Source: Clostridia bacterium (lineage in GTDB: Bacteria > Bacillota > Clostridia > Oscillospirales > CAG-272). Taken from it: a DNA stretch of 33,813 bases. The stretch's first letter is position 1; every line of letters starts with the position of its first letter. Shown in pieces: positions 6,771 to 14,498 of the stretch. The position numbers were made by a program, and so were the translations under genes. The DNA is taken from contig JAFQRL010000043.1 of NCBI GenBank assembly GCA_017410065.1, forward strand, positions 1-33,813, in the 5' to 3' direction. The notes under the pieces were generated by a model. That model was not told where the DNA came from, ran no database searches, and saw only the letters and a program-made list of their open reading frames with translations.

Positions 6771-7541
6771 TTAGTCTCCGAGATAAGCCTTGATTACCTC
6801 GGGGTTTGCAAGTGCTTCGTCTACCTTACCCTCGGCAAGAGTTACGCCGAAGTTAAGGACGGTGACGTTATCGCAAATACCTGTTACAAGGCTCATATCG
6901 TGCTCGATAAGCAGAATAGTCATATCGAAGTTATCGCGAACGAAGCGGATAGTTTCCATAAGCTCTGCCGTCTCCTGAGGGTTCATACCCGCGGCGGGCT
7001 CGTCAAGAAGCAGGAGAGTGGGATTTGTGGCAAGAGCTCTTGCGATCTCAAGCTTTCTCTGCTTTCCGTAGGGGAGATTATAGGCAAGGTGGTTTCTCTC
7101 CTCGTAAAGACCGAAGATCTTAAGAAGCTCCTTTGCCCTGTCTCTCATTTTTTTCTCCACGGCAAAGTGCCTGGGAAGGCGGAAGAGCGACTCCAGGAGA
7201 GTGCACTTGAATTCGGGCTGATCGTGGAGACCGACCATTACGTTACGAATAACCGACATATTATTGAAAAGACGGATATTCTGGAAGGTACGCGCGATGC
7301 CCTTATGGTTTATCTTATTCTGGGGGAGGCCCTTAAGCTCCTCGCCGTTAAGATAGAAGGTGCCCGTGGTGGGGTGATAAACGCCCGTGAGCATATTGAA
7401 TACGGTGGTCTTACCTGCGCCGTTCGGGCCGATAAGTCCGTATATTTCGTTTTTCTTTATCTTCAGGTTTACGTCCTGAACAGCCTTAAGACCGCCGAAG
7501 GAGATACCGAGATTTTTGGTTTCAAGTACGTATTCAGCCAT
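6771..7541 (-). CDS. livG: Branched-chain amino acid ABC transporter ATPase LivG
   Basis: This 256-residue ATPase pairs with LivF. It has Walker A GPNGAGKTT near residue 38, the LivG-type signature LPYGKQRKLEIARAL in place of LSGGQ, Walker B LLLLDEP, and LLIEHDM with the switch His. The chosen ATG overlaps the livM stop as TGATG, showing translational coupling. A GTG one codon upstream would sit only 4 nt from the AGGAGG and is less likely. The long insertion between Walker A and signature (about 95-145, including the RLPRHFAVEKKMRDRA segment) is normal for LivG. It acts at the inner face of the membrane on LivM and LivH. Confidence 0.95.
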   Translation of the reverse strand: MAEYVLETKNLGISFGGLKAVQDVNLKIKKNEIYGLIGPNGAGKTTVFNMLTGVYHPTTGTFYLNGEELKGLPQNKINHKGIARTFQNIRLFNNMSVIRNVMVGLHDQPEFKCTLLESLFRLPRHFAVEKKMRDRAKELLKIFGLYEERNHLAYNLPYGKQRKLEIARALATNPTLLLLDEPAAGMNPQETAELMETIRFVRDNFDMTILLIEHDMSLVTGICDNVTVLNFGVTLAEGKVDEALANPEVIKAYLGD

Positions 7542-8725
7542 CACTTTTCCTCCTTATCGGGGTTCTGCGTGCTCTCAACGACCACAAAATCGGTGGAAAG
7601 GACCTCGTTCATCTCGATCTTCGTGGGTACTCTGTCCCAAGCACTCTCGTCGTCCTTTTCGTGAGAGGCGTCGTGCTTTATGCGAAGCACCTTGTGCTTT
7701 ATCCAATCGATGCCGCGGCGAAGATTGAATCTCTCTCTGAAGAATTTGAGACCGGGCGCGTTATTATAGATGATTATAATTACGAGGATGAGCGCGTAGA
7801 TGATATCCTTCAAAACGGCGAGCTCGCCTGTGAGGGAGGTCTGAAGCTCGGTGTTGATCCAGGTGATCGCGGTTGCGGAGATGATAGCACCCGAAACGTT
7901 ACCCATACCGCCGAGAACCACCATAATAAGGATCTCGATGGAGTAGTTGTAGTCGAAGACGGACGCCTTGACGTTGTAGTTTGCAAAGCTGAAGTAAACG
8001 CCTGCGATACCTGCGAGAGCCGCAGAGATAACGAAGCCCATCAGCTTATATTTGGTTACGTTGATACCGCTTGCCTTTGCGGCGATCTCGTTATCGCGGA
8101 TAGCGGTGATAGCTCTGCCGTGCTTGGATCTTATCAGATTCTGAACGATGAACACCGTGAGAAGAACGAGAACGAAGCCGATAATAAAGAGGGTCTCCTT
8201 ATCAAATCTGGGAGTTCTCATACCGAGAGCACCGCGGATATTAAAGCCATTCTCAACCTTCAGATCAAGGTTTTCAAGAACAGTCTTAACTATCTCACCA
8301 AAGGCGAGAGTAACTATCGCAAGATAGTCTCCCTTAAGCCTGAGGGCGGGAAGACCGACAAGGAATCCGAAGATTCCCGCAACGACAGCACCGATGATCA
8401 TAGAGACGATAAAGGTGAGGATACCCTTACCCTCCTCAATATTGGATTCCTTGAAGATGCAGGAGATGATACCGCCCGCATAAGCACCGATACACATAAA
8501 GCCTGCGTGACCGAGAGAAAGCTCGCCAAGGAAGCCGACAACGAGAGAAAGAGATACTGCAAGAACGATATTGAGAGTGATCGTTTCAAGCAGGACCGTG
8601 GTGGACATAGGAAGCTTTGTGGTGAGGGTCATTATCGAGAAGATAAGACCGACTATGCCGATCGCGATATAATTAACAAAGTGCTTCCACTTTACCTTGC
8701 AGATCGCATTCCAGATTTTAGCCAT
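7541..8725 (-). CDS. livM: Branched-chain amino acid ABC transporter permease LivM
   Basis: This 394-residue permease has about nine to ten hydrophobic helices over residues 15-330 and the cytoplasmic coupling motif of LivM/LivH proteins (LRLKGDYLAIVTLAFGEI near 128-145, GLPALRL before it). The central ALAGIAGVYFS and VVLGGMGNVSGA blocks are family-typical. After the last helix there is a charged tail of about 65 residues (FRERFNLRRGIDW to the end), longer than in many LivM proteins, which probably lies in the cytoplasm. Its start overlaps the livH stop by one base (TAATG) and its stop overlaps livG, so H-M-G are coupled. With LivH it forms the transmembrane channel. Confidence 0.94.
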   Translation of the reverse strand: MAKIWNAICKVKWKHFVNYIAIGIVGLIFSIMTLTTKLPMSTTVLLETITLNIVLAVSLSLVVGFLGELSLGHAGFMCIGAYAGGIISCIFKESNIEEGKGILTFIVSMIIGAVVAGIFGFLVGLPALRLKGDYLAIVTLAFGEIVKTVLENLDLKVENGFNIRGALGMRTPRFDKETLFIIGFVLVLLTVFIVQNLIRSKHGRAITAIRDNEIAAKASGINVTKYKLMGFVISAALAGIAGVYFSFANYNVKASVFDYNYSIEILIMVVLGGMGNVSGAIISATAITWINTELQTSLTGELAVLKDIIYALILVIIIIYNNAPGLKFFRERFNLRRGIDWIKHKVLRIKHDASHEKDDESAWDRVPTKIEMNEVLSTDFVVVESTQNPDKEEK

Positions 8726-9633
8726 TATACCTTCTCCCTTCTCTTCTTGCCGAGAATTCCCGAGGGCTTAACAAGAAGAATAACGATAAGGATAATGAAC
8801 TCTACTGCCATAGTGTAGGGAGCGAGAGGGGGGATGGAGTTGCAGATACACTCAACAACGCCGAGAAGAAGTCCGCCCACCATTGCACCGGGAATAGAGC
8901 CTATTCCTCCGATAACCGCCGCCGTGAACGCCTTGATACCGGGGAGAGCACCAAAGGTGGAGGTAAGGCTGGGGGTCTCAAGAAGGCTGCAAACGCCTGC
9001 AAGAGCCGCGAGAGCCGAGCCGATAGCGAAGGTTACGGTTATTATCAGATTAATATTTACGCCCATAAGACGCGCCGCGTCTCTGTCCTCGGAAACAGCC
9101 ACCATTGCGCGGCCTGTTTTCGTGAACTTAACGAAGAGCGTGAGGCCAACCATCACCGCAACGGTTGCAACGAGGGTGATGATCGTGTTGTACTTGATTA
9201 TGAGATCGCCGAGCTTGATCGCGCCGAGGTCGGCTATGATAACGAACTTAACGTCTGCACCGAAGATGATGAGAGCCAAGCTCTGAAGAAGGTAGCTGAC
9301 GCCGATAGCCGTTATAAGTACAGCAAGGGGAGATGCGCCTCTGAGAGGCTTATATGCAGTTTTCTCAACGGCAACGCCGAGAATTGGACAAACTATGATC
9401 GATGCAAGTATTGCAACCACGGGCGAGAGGAACGCAAGCCAGGGCGCGTTCGCAACAAGCGGGTTGAAGAGATTGAGGAATACGTACACCGTGTAGCCTC
9501 CGACCATAATGATATCACCGTGGGCGAAGTTCAGCATTTTTGCAATACCGTAAACCATCGTATAACCGAGAGCGATCATAGCATATACGCCGCCAAGGCT
9601 AAGTCCGTTTACAAGATTGATTAAAAATTCCAT
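8725..9633 (-). CDS. livH: Branched-chain amino acid ABC transporter permease LivH
   Basis: This 302-residue permease has about eight hydrophobic helices and the LivH landmarks NGLSLGGVYAMIALGYTMVYGI at the N-terminus, LNFAHGDIIMVGGY, and AAVIGGIGSIPGAMVGGLLLG near 240-260. The length fits (about 290-305). AAAGGA lies 8 nt before the ATG. It is the first permease gene after livK and is separated from it by 115 bp holding a strong hairpin, which may lower permease expression relative to the binding protein. It partners with LivM in the membrane. Confidence 0.95.
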   Translation of the reverse strand: MEFLINLVNGLSLGGVYAMIALGYTMVYGIAKMLNFAHGDIIMVGGYTVYVFLNLFNPLVANAPWLAFLSPVVAILASIIVCPILGVAVEKTAYKPLRGASPLAVLITAIGVSYLLQSLALIIFGADVKFVIIADLGAIKLGDLIIKYNTIITLVATVAVMVGLTLFVKFTKTGRAMVAVSEDRDAARLMGVNINLIITVTFAIGSALAALAGVCSLLETPSLTSTFGALPGIKAFTAAVIGGIGSIPGAMVGGLLLGVVECICNSIPPLAPYTMAVEFIILIVILLVKPSGILGKKRREKV

Positions 9634-9669
9634 AACTTTTTCCTTTAATTCAGGAGCTTTTATTTAAGA

Positions 9670-9709
9670 CAATTTGTCAACGCGGGGGAATTCCCACGTT
9701 GACAAATTG
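9670..9709 (-). promoter_or_regulatory. Intercistronic hairpin between livK and livH
   Basis: A 13-bp perfect stem (9670-9682 with 9697-9709) is topped by a small internal loop and GGGAATTCCC. On the minus strand it is followed by TCTTAAATAAAAG, which is not a proper T run. It is more likely an RNA-stabilising or partial-termination element that keeps livK mRNA more abundant than the permease and ATPase mRNA. Confidence 0.65.
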
Positions 9710-9748
9710 ACGCTGTTATTTAGATTTTTTGTAAAGTATTATTTACAA

Positions 9749-10996
9749 TTACTTGTTTGCTTCCTTAACAATATACTTAACAGCTTCCTTGTTTACGAAG
9801 CCGTTCTTCTGCCAGCTGATGTCGGACTTATTGAGGCCGCCGTTGGTCTGCGCGCCTGTTACGCCGTGGAACTGGAACTCCTCGTGAGGAAGAACCTGGC
9901 TGAGGATATCGCAAAAGTTAGAGGAAGATGTGGTCTTGCCGAAGGTAGTGCCCTTAGCCTTTGCGAACTTAAGAGCCTCGTAGATAGCCCATACGCAGTC
10001 GTATGCAGCAGCACCGAACTGGTTAAGAGTAGCGTCGCCCTCAAATGCGTTGTATCTTGCGATGAACTCGCCTGCCTCACCCTCGGTTGCGCCCGAGTTG
10101 AAGTGAGAAAGGTAGGAGATCTCCTGAGGAATGGTGTTGATATCGAAGCCTTCAACCGCATCGATACCGTCGAGACCGTCGCAGCCGTAGTAGATAGCGT
10201 TAGCCTTTACGGTGTTCTTGCCTGCAAGCATAAACTGAGATGCGGGAGTGTAGTAGATAGGCATAAAGATAACGTCGCAATCCTTAAGGGTGTTAACCTG
10301 GGTTGCAAAGTTGGACTCCTCGCCCTTGAAGGAAGCCTCAACAACGGTGAAGCTCTTATCAAGTGCAGACTTGAACTTATTTGTGATACCTGTGGAGTAG
10401 TCGTCGTCGGACTTGTAGAAGATACCAACCTTCTTACCTACGTAGTTTTCATTGAAATACTGCGCGGAAGCTGTTCCCTGGTTGGAGTCAGCAAAGCACA
10501 TCTGGAATGCGTTGCCATACTCGGGAATATCGTCGCCCGATGCGGAGGGAGTAAGAACGAATACGTTATCGTCGTGAGAATACTCCTTGAACTCAAGGCC
10601 GGGGCCGGTTGTAACGGTGCCGAGAGTGATCTGAACGCCCTGCTCAATAAGGCTTGCGTAGTTGTTTGTTACGAGCATAGGATCGTGCTTATCATCAAGC
10701 ATAATGAACTGGAAGGTGAAGCCGAGCTCCTCAGCAGCGATAGCATTGATCTCGGAAACTGCAAGCTTTGCAGCCTTCTCAACGGAAAGACCGTAAACGG
10801 CAGCGGGGCCTGTGAGAGGACCGGAGCAACCGATCTTAACGACCTTGTTACCTGCGGTGAACTCATCGGACGCGGAAACGTTCGTGCCGAGCACGTTCTT
10901 GTTTGCGGTGTTGTCGTCGCCTCCGCCACAGCTTGCGAGCATACCGCAGCACATAACAAGAGCGAGGACAAGCGCCAGAATTCTAGTGAATTTCAT
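9749..10996 (-). CDS. livK: Branched-chain amino acid ABC transporter substrate-binding lipoprotein LivK
   Basis: This 415-residue lipoprotein has a signal peptide at 1-22 (MKFTRILALVLALVMCCGM) and the lipobox LASC, with C23 as the lipidated residue, then a glycine/aspartate-rich linker. The body is a type I periplasmic binding fold. KIGCSGPLTGPAAVYGLS and AEELGFTFQFIMLDDKHDP mark the ligand-binding N-lobe of the Leu/Ile/Val family. The start is the ATG with GGAGG 8 nt upstream, rather than an in-frame start five codons earlier that overlaps that site. It is the first gene of the operon, read from a strong promoter (11041-11068). It captures substrate at the outer face of the membrane. Actual specificity (branched amino acids or amides such as urea) is not certain. 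Confidence 0.94.
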   Translation of the reverse strand: MKFTRILALVLALVMCCGMLASCGGGDDNTANKNVLGTNVSASDEFTAGNKVVKIGCSGPLTGPAAVYGLSVEKAAKLAVSEINAIAAEELGFTFQFIMLDDKHDPMLVTNNYASLIEQGVQITLGTVTTGPGLEFKEYSHDDNVFVLTPSASGDDIPEYGNAFQMCFADSNQGTASAQYFNENYVGKKVGIFYKSDDDYSTGITNKFKSALDKSFTVVEASFKGEESNFATQVNTLKDCDVIFMPIYYTPASQFMLAGKNTVKANAIYYGCDGLDGIDAVEGFDINTIPQEISYLSHFNSGATEGEAGEFIARYNAFEGDATLNQFGAAAYDCVWAIYEALKFAKAKGTTFGKTTSSSNFCDILSQVLPHEEFQFHGVTGAQTNGGLNKSDISWQKNGFVNKEAVKYIVKEANK

Positions 10997-11040
10997 GGTG
11001 AAAACCTCCAAAAAATAAAATATTTATTGTATATCTATAT

Positions 11041-11068
11041 AGTATAACCATTTTTTTGTAATTGTCAA
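11041..11068 (-). promoter_or_regulatory. Promoter of the liv operon
   Basis: On the minus strand a perfect TTGACA (11063-11068) and TATACT (11041-11046) are 16 bp apart, about 45 bp before the livK start. The surrounding sequence is very AT-rich. Confidence 0.85.
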
Positions 11069-11125
11069 GGTTTTTTTGAATATTTTTAGGAAATTTTATA
11101 TTATTTTAGAAAATATTTTTCAAGA

Positions 11126-11139
11126 TGCATAAATATGCA
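11126..11139. promoter_or_regulatory. Inverted repeat TGCATA-AA-TATGCA upstream of the liv promoter
   Basis: A 6+2+6 inverted repeat lies about 60 bp upstream of the livK -35 box. A related AATGAATATTC lies about 15 bp further upstream. Spacing and sequence loosely recall arginine-repressor boxes. No regulator is encoded next to it, so this is only a site to test. Confidence 0.3.
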
Positions 11140-11220
11140 CAAAACCTACATTTAATGAATATTCCGTGTATAGTCAAAATTACCCAAAAATGATTATTTA
11201 CCTTATTTCAAACGGTTACT

Positions 11221-11448
11221 TTGCGGATAGCCAATATCAGCACCAAGTGGTTAAAGCCGACATCTGCCGATTGTTTAACAGATCAAAACGAACGAACACT
11301 CCGCCGCTATCAAGATCTGAAAGAACAACTCAAAGCGCCTCACCCACAGAATGATCTGCAAGTAAGACGCCGTTTTTACAGTAATATGCTAACTATTGTT
11401 TGCATTTTTCTGCTTTTATTCTTTACTTATTATTCTTTTTTCTCTTAA
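11221..11448 (+). CDS. Doubtful 75-codon ORF with C-terminal hydrophobic segment
   Basis: This frame opens with TTG and has no convincing ribosome site. It is listed because its second half reads like protein: a charged stretch (RTLRRYQDLKEQLKAP) is followed by a strong hydrophobic run (TIVCIFLLLFFTYYSF) up to the stop, which would suit a tail-anchored peptide. Codon choice (CTG, CAA, CGC) differs from nearby genes, which prefer CTT, CTC and AAG. It lies in a 430-bp gap between livK and the next gene. It could be a gene remnant, a foreign fragment or chance. I recognise no family. Confidence 0.2.
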   Translation: MRIANISTKWLKPTSADCLTDQNERTLRRYQDLKEQLKAPHPQNDLQVRRRFYSNMLTIVCIFLLLFFTYYSFFS

Positions 11449-11473
11449 ATGTTGCTTTGCAAGCACTGCTCTA

Positions 11474-11842
11474 TCACGCCTGATCGTTCATTATCTTGCT
11501 GCTGAGAGCAAGTATCTGAGCTCCGTATTTTCTTTTGCGAGACTCCAGCATTGCCTTGTGCATCGGATAGTTTACCGAAACGATAGCAAGACCGAGCACC
11601 CCGATGATCACGCCGAGGGCAAGTCCGCTGCCGAGCCCTATGATCGCTCCGATATCGGTCATAATAAGACTCATTCCCATTCCCATTATGATCGCGCCCA
11701 GCGAGCCGAAGATATACGAGAAGATAAGTGCGGGTCTCTTTACCCTTTTGTCAAGCTCGCGAAGCTCGTCAAGCTCTGTGTGAGCGGGCTTTGAATACTC
11801 TGCGCTGATCCTTCTTGCCATTTTAATTTCCTTTGTTTCCAT
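11474..11842 (-). CDS. Small two-helix membrane protein, function unknown
   Basis: This 122-residue protein has a charged N-terminus (residues 1-36, with DELRELDKRVKRP), then two hydrophobic helices at about 37-60 and 66-90 rich in glycine (GSLGAIIMGMGMSLIM, GLGSGLALGVIIGVLGLAIV). A basic C-terminal segment (ESRKRKYGAQILALSSKI) follows and could form an amphipathic helix. GGAGG lies 8 nt before the ATG, so it is well supported as a gene. Similar proteins are, from memory, common in clostridial genomes without a proven role and are sometimes labelled dihydropteridine reductase, which nothing here supports. It stands alone on the minus strand, 195 bp downstream of the zinc-ribbon gene. Confidence 0.8.
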   Translation of the reverse strand: METKEIKMARRISAEYSKPAHTELDELRELDKRVKRPALIFSYIFGSLGAIIMGMGMSLIMTDIGAIIGLGSGLALGVIIGVLGLAIVSVNYPMHKAMLESRKRKYGAQILALSSKIMNDQA

Positions 11843-11961
11843 TTTGTTTTCCTCCGTTTGCGTTTTGTGATTTACGGTTATATTCTACACCGCGGCTGTT
11901 TTTGAAATCTTTAAAATTTGTTTGAGTTTTGTAAAACTTCAGTTTTTTTCTTGTGCCGAGC

Positions 11962-11998
11962 AAAAAAAGCAGGGCAAGCTCAAGGAGACGGTGCCCCT
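11962..11998 (-). terminator. Terminator of the zinc-ribbon gene
   Basis: On the minus strand TGCCCT (11971-11976) pairs with AGGGGCA (11992-11998), with one bulge, followed by GCTTTTTTTG. A second short hairpin (CCGC/GCGG) lies just before it. The long T run makes termination likely although the stem is short. Confidence 0.65.
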
Positions 11999-12036
11999 CG
12001 CTCTTACCCCGCTTTGCGGTGTGAAGCTATTCTTTA

Positions 12037-12510
12037 TTAAAGGATGGAAAGTATACTTCCCTCAATGCCTTCAAGCGCCTGAAGCTCGGCTATGATGTAA
12101 AGCACCTGAACTATGGTGTTAATGAAGTTGTAGATACCCCAAGGAATACTGATGATACCGAGAACGAGACCTGCGATCGCAAGGCCGCGACCTCTGAGCT
12201 CGCCCGACTTTGTCTGCTTCATACCCTTGATGGAAAGTATGATACCGATAATACCGCAGATTATGGGAGAAACGAACAAGCCCGCAAGCGATACGATAAA
12301 GCCCGCAACCGACTTACCCGACATTTTCTTTTTCTCCTCAACTACCACAGCAGCCACGGGAGCAGAAGCCTCAACCTCTACGGGAGCAACTTCAACGGTG
12401 CTCTCCGCAGCAGCCGCCTTCTCCTCGGCAACCTCATTTACCTGATAGCCGCACTTTGTGCAGAAGTTGTCTTTTTCGGAAAGCTCGTTTCCGCATTTTT
12501 TACAAAACAT
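12037..12510 (-). CDS. Zinc-ribbon membrane protein (DUF4190-like)
   Basis: This 157-residue protein opens with a zinc ribbon (C3, C6, C17, C20: FCKKCG and FCTKCG). An alanine/valine/glutamate-rich linker (about 25-65) follows, then two hydrophobic segments at about 66-92 and 108-150. GRGLAIAGLVLGIISI and the preceding SIKGMKQTKSGELR match the DUF4190 pattern of two helices joined by a basic loop. GGAGG lies 6 nt before the ATG. A 6-bp hairpin (12527-12543) precedes the ribosome site. The role is unknown. Such ribbon-plus-membrane proteins are widespread in Firmicutes. It appears to be transcribed alone. Confidence 0.85.
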   Translation of the reverse strand: MFCKKCGNELSEKDNFCTKCGYQVNEVAEEKAAAAESTVEVAPVEVEASAPVAAVVVEEKKKMSGKSVAGFIVSLAGLFVSPIICGIIGIILSIKGMKQTKSGELRGRGLAIAGLVLGIISIPWGIYNFINTIVQVLYIIAELQALEGIEGSILSIL

Positions 12511-12526
12511 AATGTACCTCCTATGC

Positions 12527-12543
12527 TCGGGCGGTGTGCCCGA
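12527..12543 (-). other. Hairpin in the 5' UTR of the zinc-ribbon gene
   Basis: TCGGGC and GCCCGA form a perfect 6-bp stem with a 5-nt loop, ending 7 nt before the GGAGG. No T run follows on minus, so it is not the eutH terminator. It may tune translation. I see no clear terminator for eutH itself in 12544-12658. Confidence 0.4.
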
Positions 12544-12658
12544 ATGTTTAATTAAAAAATTTTTAAATTTAACTTGTGTTATGAATTTTATTTATTAAAT
12601 CGGATATTATGGAATCTAAATAACCAAAGCAATTTAATCGATCTATATGATTGGCTGA

Positions 12659-13840
12659 TCACACCTTGGCGATCTCTTTTTCGGCGGCATCCGTTTCGGA
12701 GAGCTTTTTGCCGCGGCAGAGGAAATACGCAAACGCGACTGCCGCAATACCCGAGATGAATTTGCCCACGATGGTTGCCGCAACCGTTCTGCCCGAGAGC
12801 TCGCCTGCAAGTATGGGAGCCTGCGCGAGGGTCCAGGCAAGATGGTCCATAAACATAAAGGATGCGGAAACGGCAAATGCGGAGTTAAGGATAAGTCCGC
12901 GCCTATCCATATTCTCTGCCATCTCAAAGGTGGTGAGAGAGGTGCCGAGGGTAACGAACATACCGAAAGCGGAGGTGTCGTTTATTCCAAGACGCCTGCC
13001 CATCATCGAAAGAGGCTTTTTCAGCACTCGCTCAAGAAGCGAGAGCAGAGGGAACGCACCGATCATAACCACGATAATGCTTGCAACGGTCATCATCACG
13101 GTGGAGATAGGAGCGGCGGCAGATAGAATCTTGAAGCCCTCGTGATACTGCCCGAGCCAATCGCCGAAGCGGAAGCCCTCGTTATAGGTTCCGATAACGA
13201 ACTCGGCAAAGCCGAAGATAAGTCCAACCGTTATAACGCCCTTGATTATCCAGCCGAGAATAACGAATATCTTCACGGTTATCTTCTCAAACTTAAGAAT
13301 ACCGAAAGCCAGAATTCCCGCGAAGGCAAGAAGGGGAAGAAGCACGAAGACGAGCGACACGAAGTCAACCCCTATGATTATTCCCGAAATAATAACGCCC
13401 ACGGGGATCGTTATGATACCGCAGAGCAGACCGAATATAACGTCGTTATGCTGCTCTTTTTTCGTGACCTGAAGAACGTATGGAACGAGGAAGGATACCG
13501 TACATCCCATCATAGCCGAGACCACGAATCCGTTAAGCAGGCCCACCTCCGCAGAAGCGGAAAGCTCAAGAGCTATCTGTGATACTCCCATATCGTTTGC
13601 AAGAAGGGCGGCAGGGATCAAGGAAAAATCGAAGAACCTCGTTGACATATTCCCGAGCCCCGAAAGAAGCTCTGCAAGAACGGGTGTTATAACCAGCATA
13701 CCGCCCATTGCAAGAATAAGCGGACCTGCCATAGATATTCCCTTTTCAAAATCATTGCCAAGCCCAAGCCTTGAGCCGAAGATGCGATCTATTGCCGCGA
13801 TCACAGCAAAGCCGAGCAGAACATAGCTTATAATATTCAT
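12659..13840 (-). CDS. eutH: EutH-family ethanolamine transporter
   Basis: This 393-residue protein has about ten to eleven hydrophobic helices and matches EutH from end to end: ISMAGPLILAMGGMLVITPVLAELL near the N-terminus, LAGELSGRTVAATIVGKFISGI near the C-terminus, and the conserved DMGVSQIALELS. The length fits the family (about 390-410). EutH is thought to help ethanolamine cross the membrane when it is scarce or protonated. It usually sits in an eut operon with EutABC and shell proteins; here it follows greA by 54 bp with no eut gene nearby. The ATG has AAGGA about 7 nt upstream. It may serve lyase genes elsewhere or another small amine. Confidence 0.92.
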   Translation of the reverse strand: MNIISYVLLGFAVIAAIDRIFGSRLGLGNDFEKGISMAGPLILAMGGMLVITPVLAELLSGLGNMSTRFFDFSLIPAALLANDMGVSQIALELSASAEVGLLNGFVVSAMMGCTVSFLVPYVLQVTKKEQHNDVIFGLLCGIITIPVGVIISGIIIGVDFVSLVFVLLPLLAFAGILAFGILKFEKITVKIFVILGWIIKGVITVGLIFGFAEFVIGTYNEGFRFGDWLGQYHEGFKILSAAAPISTVMMTVASIIVVMIGAFPLLSLLERVLKKPLSMMGRRLGINDTSAFGMFVTLGTSLTTFEMAENMDRRGLILNSAFAVSASFMFMDHLAWTLAQAPILAGELSGRTVAATIVGKFISGIAAVAFAYFLCRGKKLSETDAAEKEIAKV

Positions 13841-13894
13841 TAGAAATTCCTTAAATTAGAGTTGTTTTGCCTAGTTTTGTTTGCATTTTAGCCA

Positions 13895-14398
13895 TTAAAA
13901 ACCGCTGATAGGAAGATCCTCGTTGTCCTCGCCCTTGGTTATACGGCGTATCTCAACGAAGTAGGACATCGTGTCGCTCACGCGAACGAGAACTCTATCT
14001 CCCACCTTATGTCCGAGCAGTGCGCCCCCAAGAGGGGACTCCTTACTCACGAAGCCGAGCAAGGCGTTCTGACGGAGGGTGGTTACTATCTGTATTTCCT
14101 TTTCAGCCTTCATTCTTTCGTTATAGATAAGAACTCTATCGAAAAGCCCCACCTCGTCGTCTGCCTTTTTGATCTTGATGACCTTGGCAGTCCTGATCAT
14201 ATTTTCAAGATATCTTATGCGGCTCTCGTTTTTGCGCTTTGCGCGCTTTGCTTCCTTATATTCCGCATTTTCGGAAAGATCGCCGTACTCCCTTGTGCGC
14301 TTAAGCTCCGCGCCAAGCTCGGGGGCAAGCTTTACCTTTCGGTATTCGATCTCCTCCTCCATTTTTCGGATATCTACCTCTGTTAGCTCGTCGTACAT
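13895..14398 (-). CDS. greA: GreA/GreB-family transcript cleavage factor
   Basis: This 167-residue protein enters the RNA polymerase secondary channel and rescues backtracked complexes by promoting RNA cleavage. The N-terminal coiled coil (about 5-75) carries the tip motif YGDLSENAEYKEAK with D40 and E43, matching the two acidic catalytic residues of E. coli GreA (D41 and E44). The C-terminal FKBP-like domain spans about 85-165, with LGHKVGDRVLVRV. TAGGAG precedes the ATG. It lies 182 bp after ackA, in a leader with two perfect hairpins, which may attenuate its expression. GreA is known to feed back on its own leader in E. coli, so control by RNA structure would be natural. Confidence 0.94.
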   Translation of the reverse strand: MYDELTEVDIRKMEEEIEYRKVKLAPELGAELKRTREYGDLSENAEYKEAKRAKRKNESRIRYLENMIRTAKVIKIKKADDEVGLFDRVLIYNERMKAEKEIQIVTTLRQNALLGFVSKESPLGGALLGHKVGDRVLVRVSDTMSYFVEIRRITKGEDNEDLPISGF

Positions 14399-14416
14399 TT
14401 TTTCTCCTATAAATTG

Positions 14417-14498
14417 CCCGTCGGCGCAACCCCAAAATATCTAAGCACGCCGACGGGTATTTCACCCCTTGATGAGCAGAACAGCACCGCCCTCATCA
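14417..14498 (-). promoter_or_regulatory. Two-hairpin leader of greA
   Basis: On the minus strand a 7-bp hairpin TGATGAG/CTCATCA (14492-14498 with 14470-14476) is followed by a 10-bp hairpin (14448-14457 with 14417-14426, 21-nt loop). The second ends about 10 nt before the greA ribosome site. There is no T run after either, so they are not ordinary terminators of ackA. They may shape translation or termination in the 182-bp gap. Confidence 0.5.

Noticed and set aside
7661..8818. A 385-codon open frame on plus, opposite livM
   Set aside because: Highly charged, low-complexity translation, antisense to a conserved permease. No ribosome site.
9674..11047. A 457-codon open frame on plus, opposite livK
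   Set aside because: It mirrors the livK codons and its product is a cysteine/valine/leucine-rich string without domain logic. LivK has a lipobox, ribosome site and promoter.
11080..11125. Possible CodY box upstream of livK (TATTTTAGAAAATA)
   Set aside because: It lacks one base of the 15-bp CodY pattern. AT-rich sequence gives such matches by chance.
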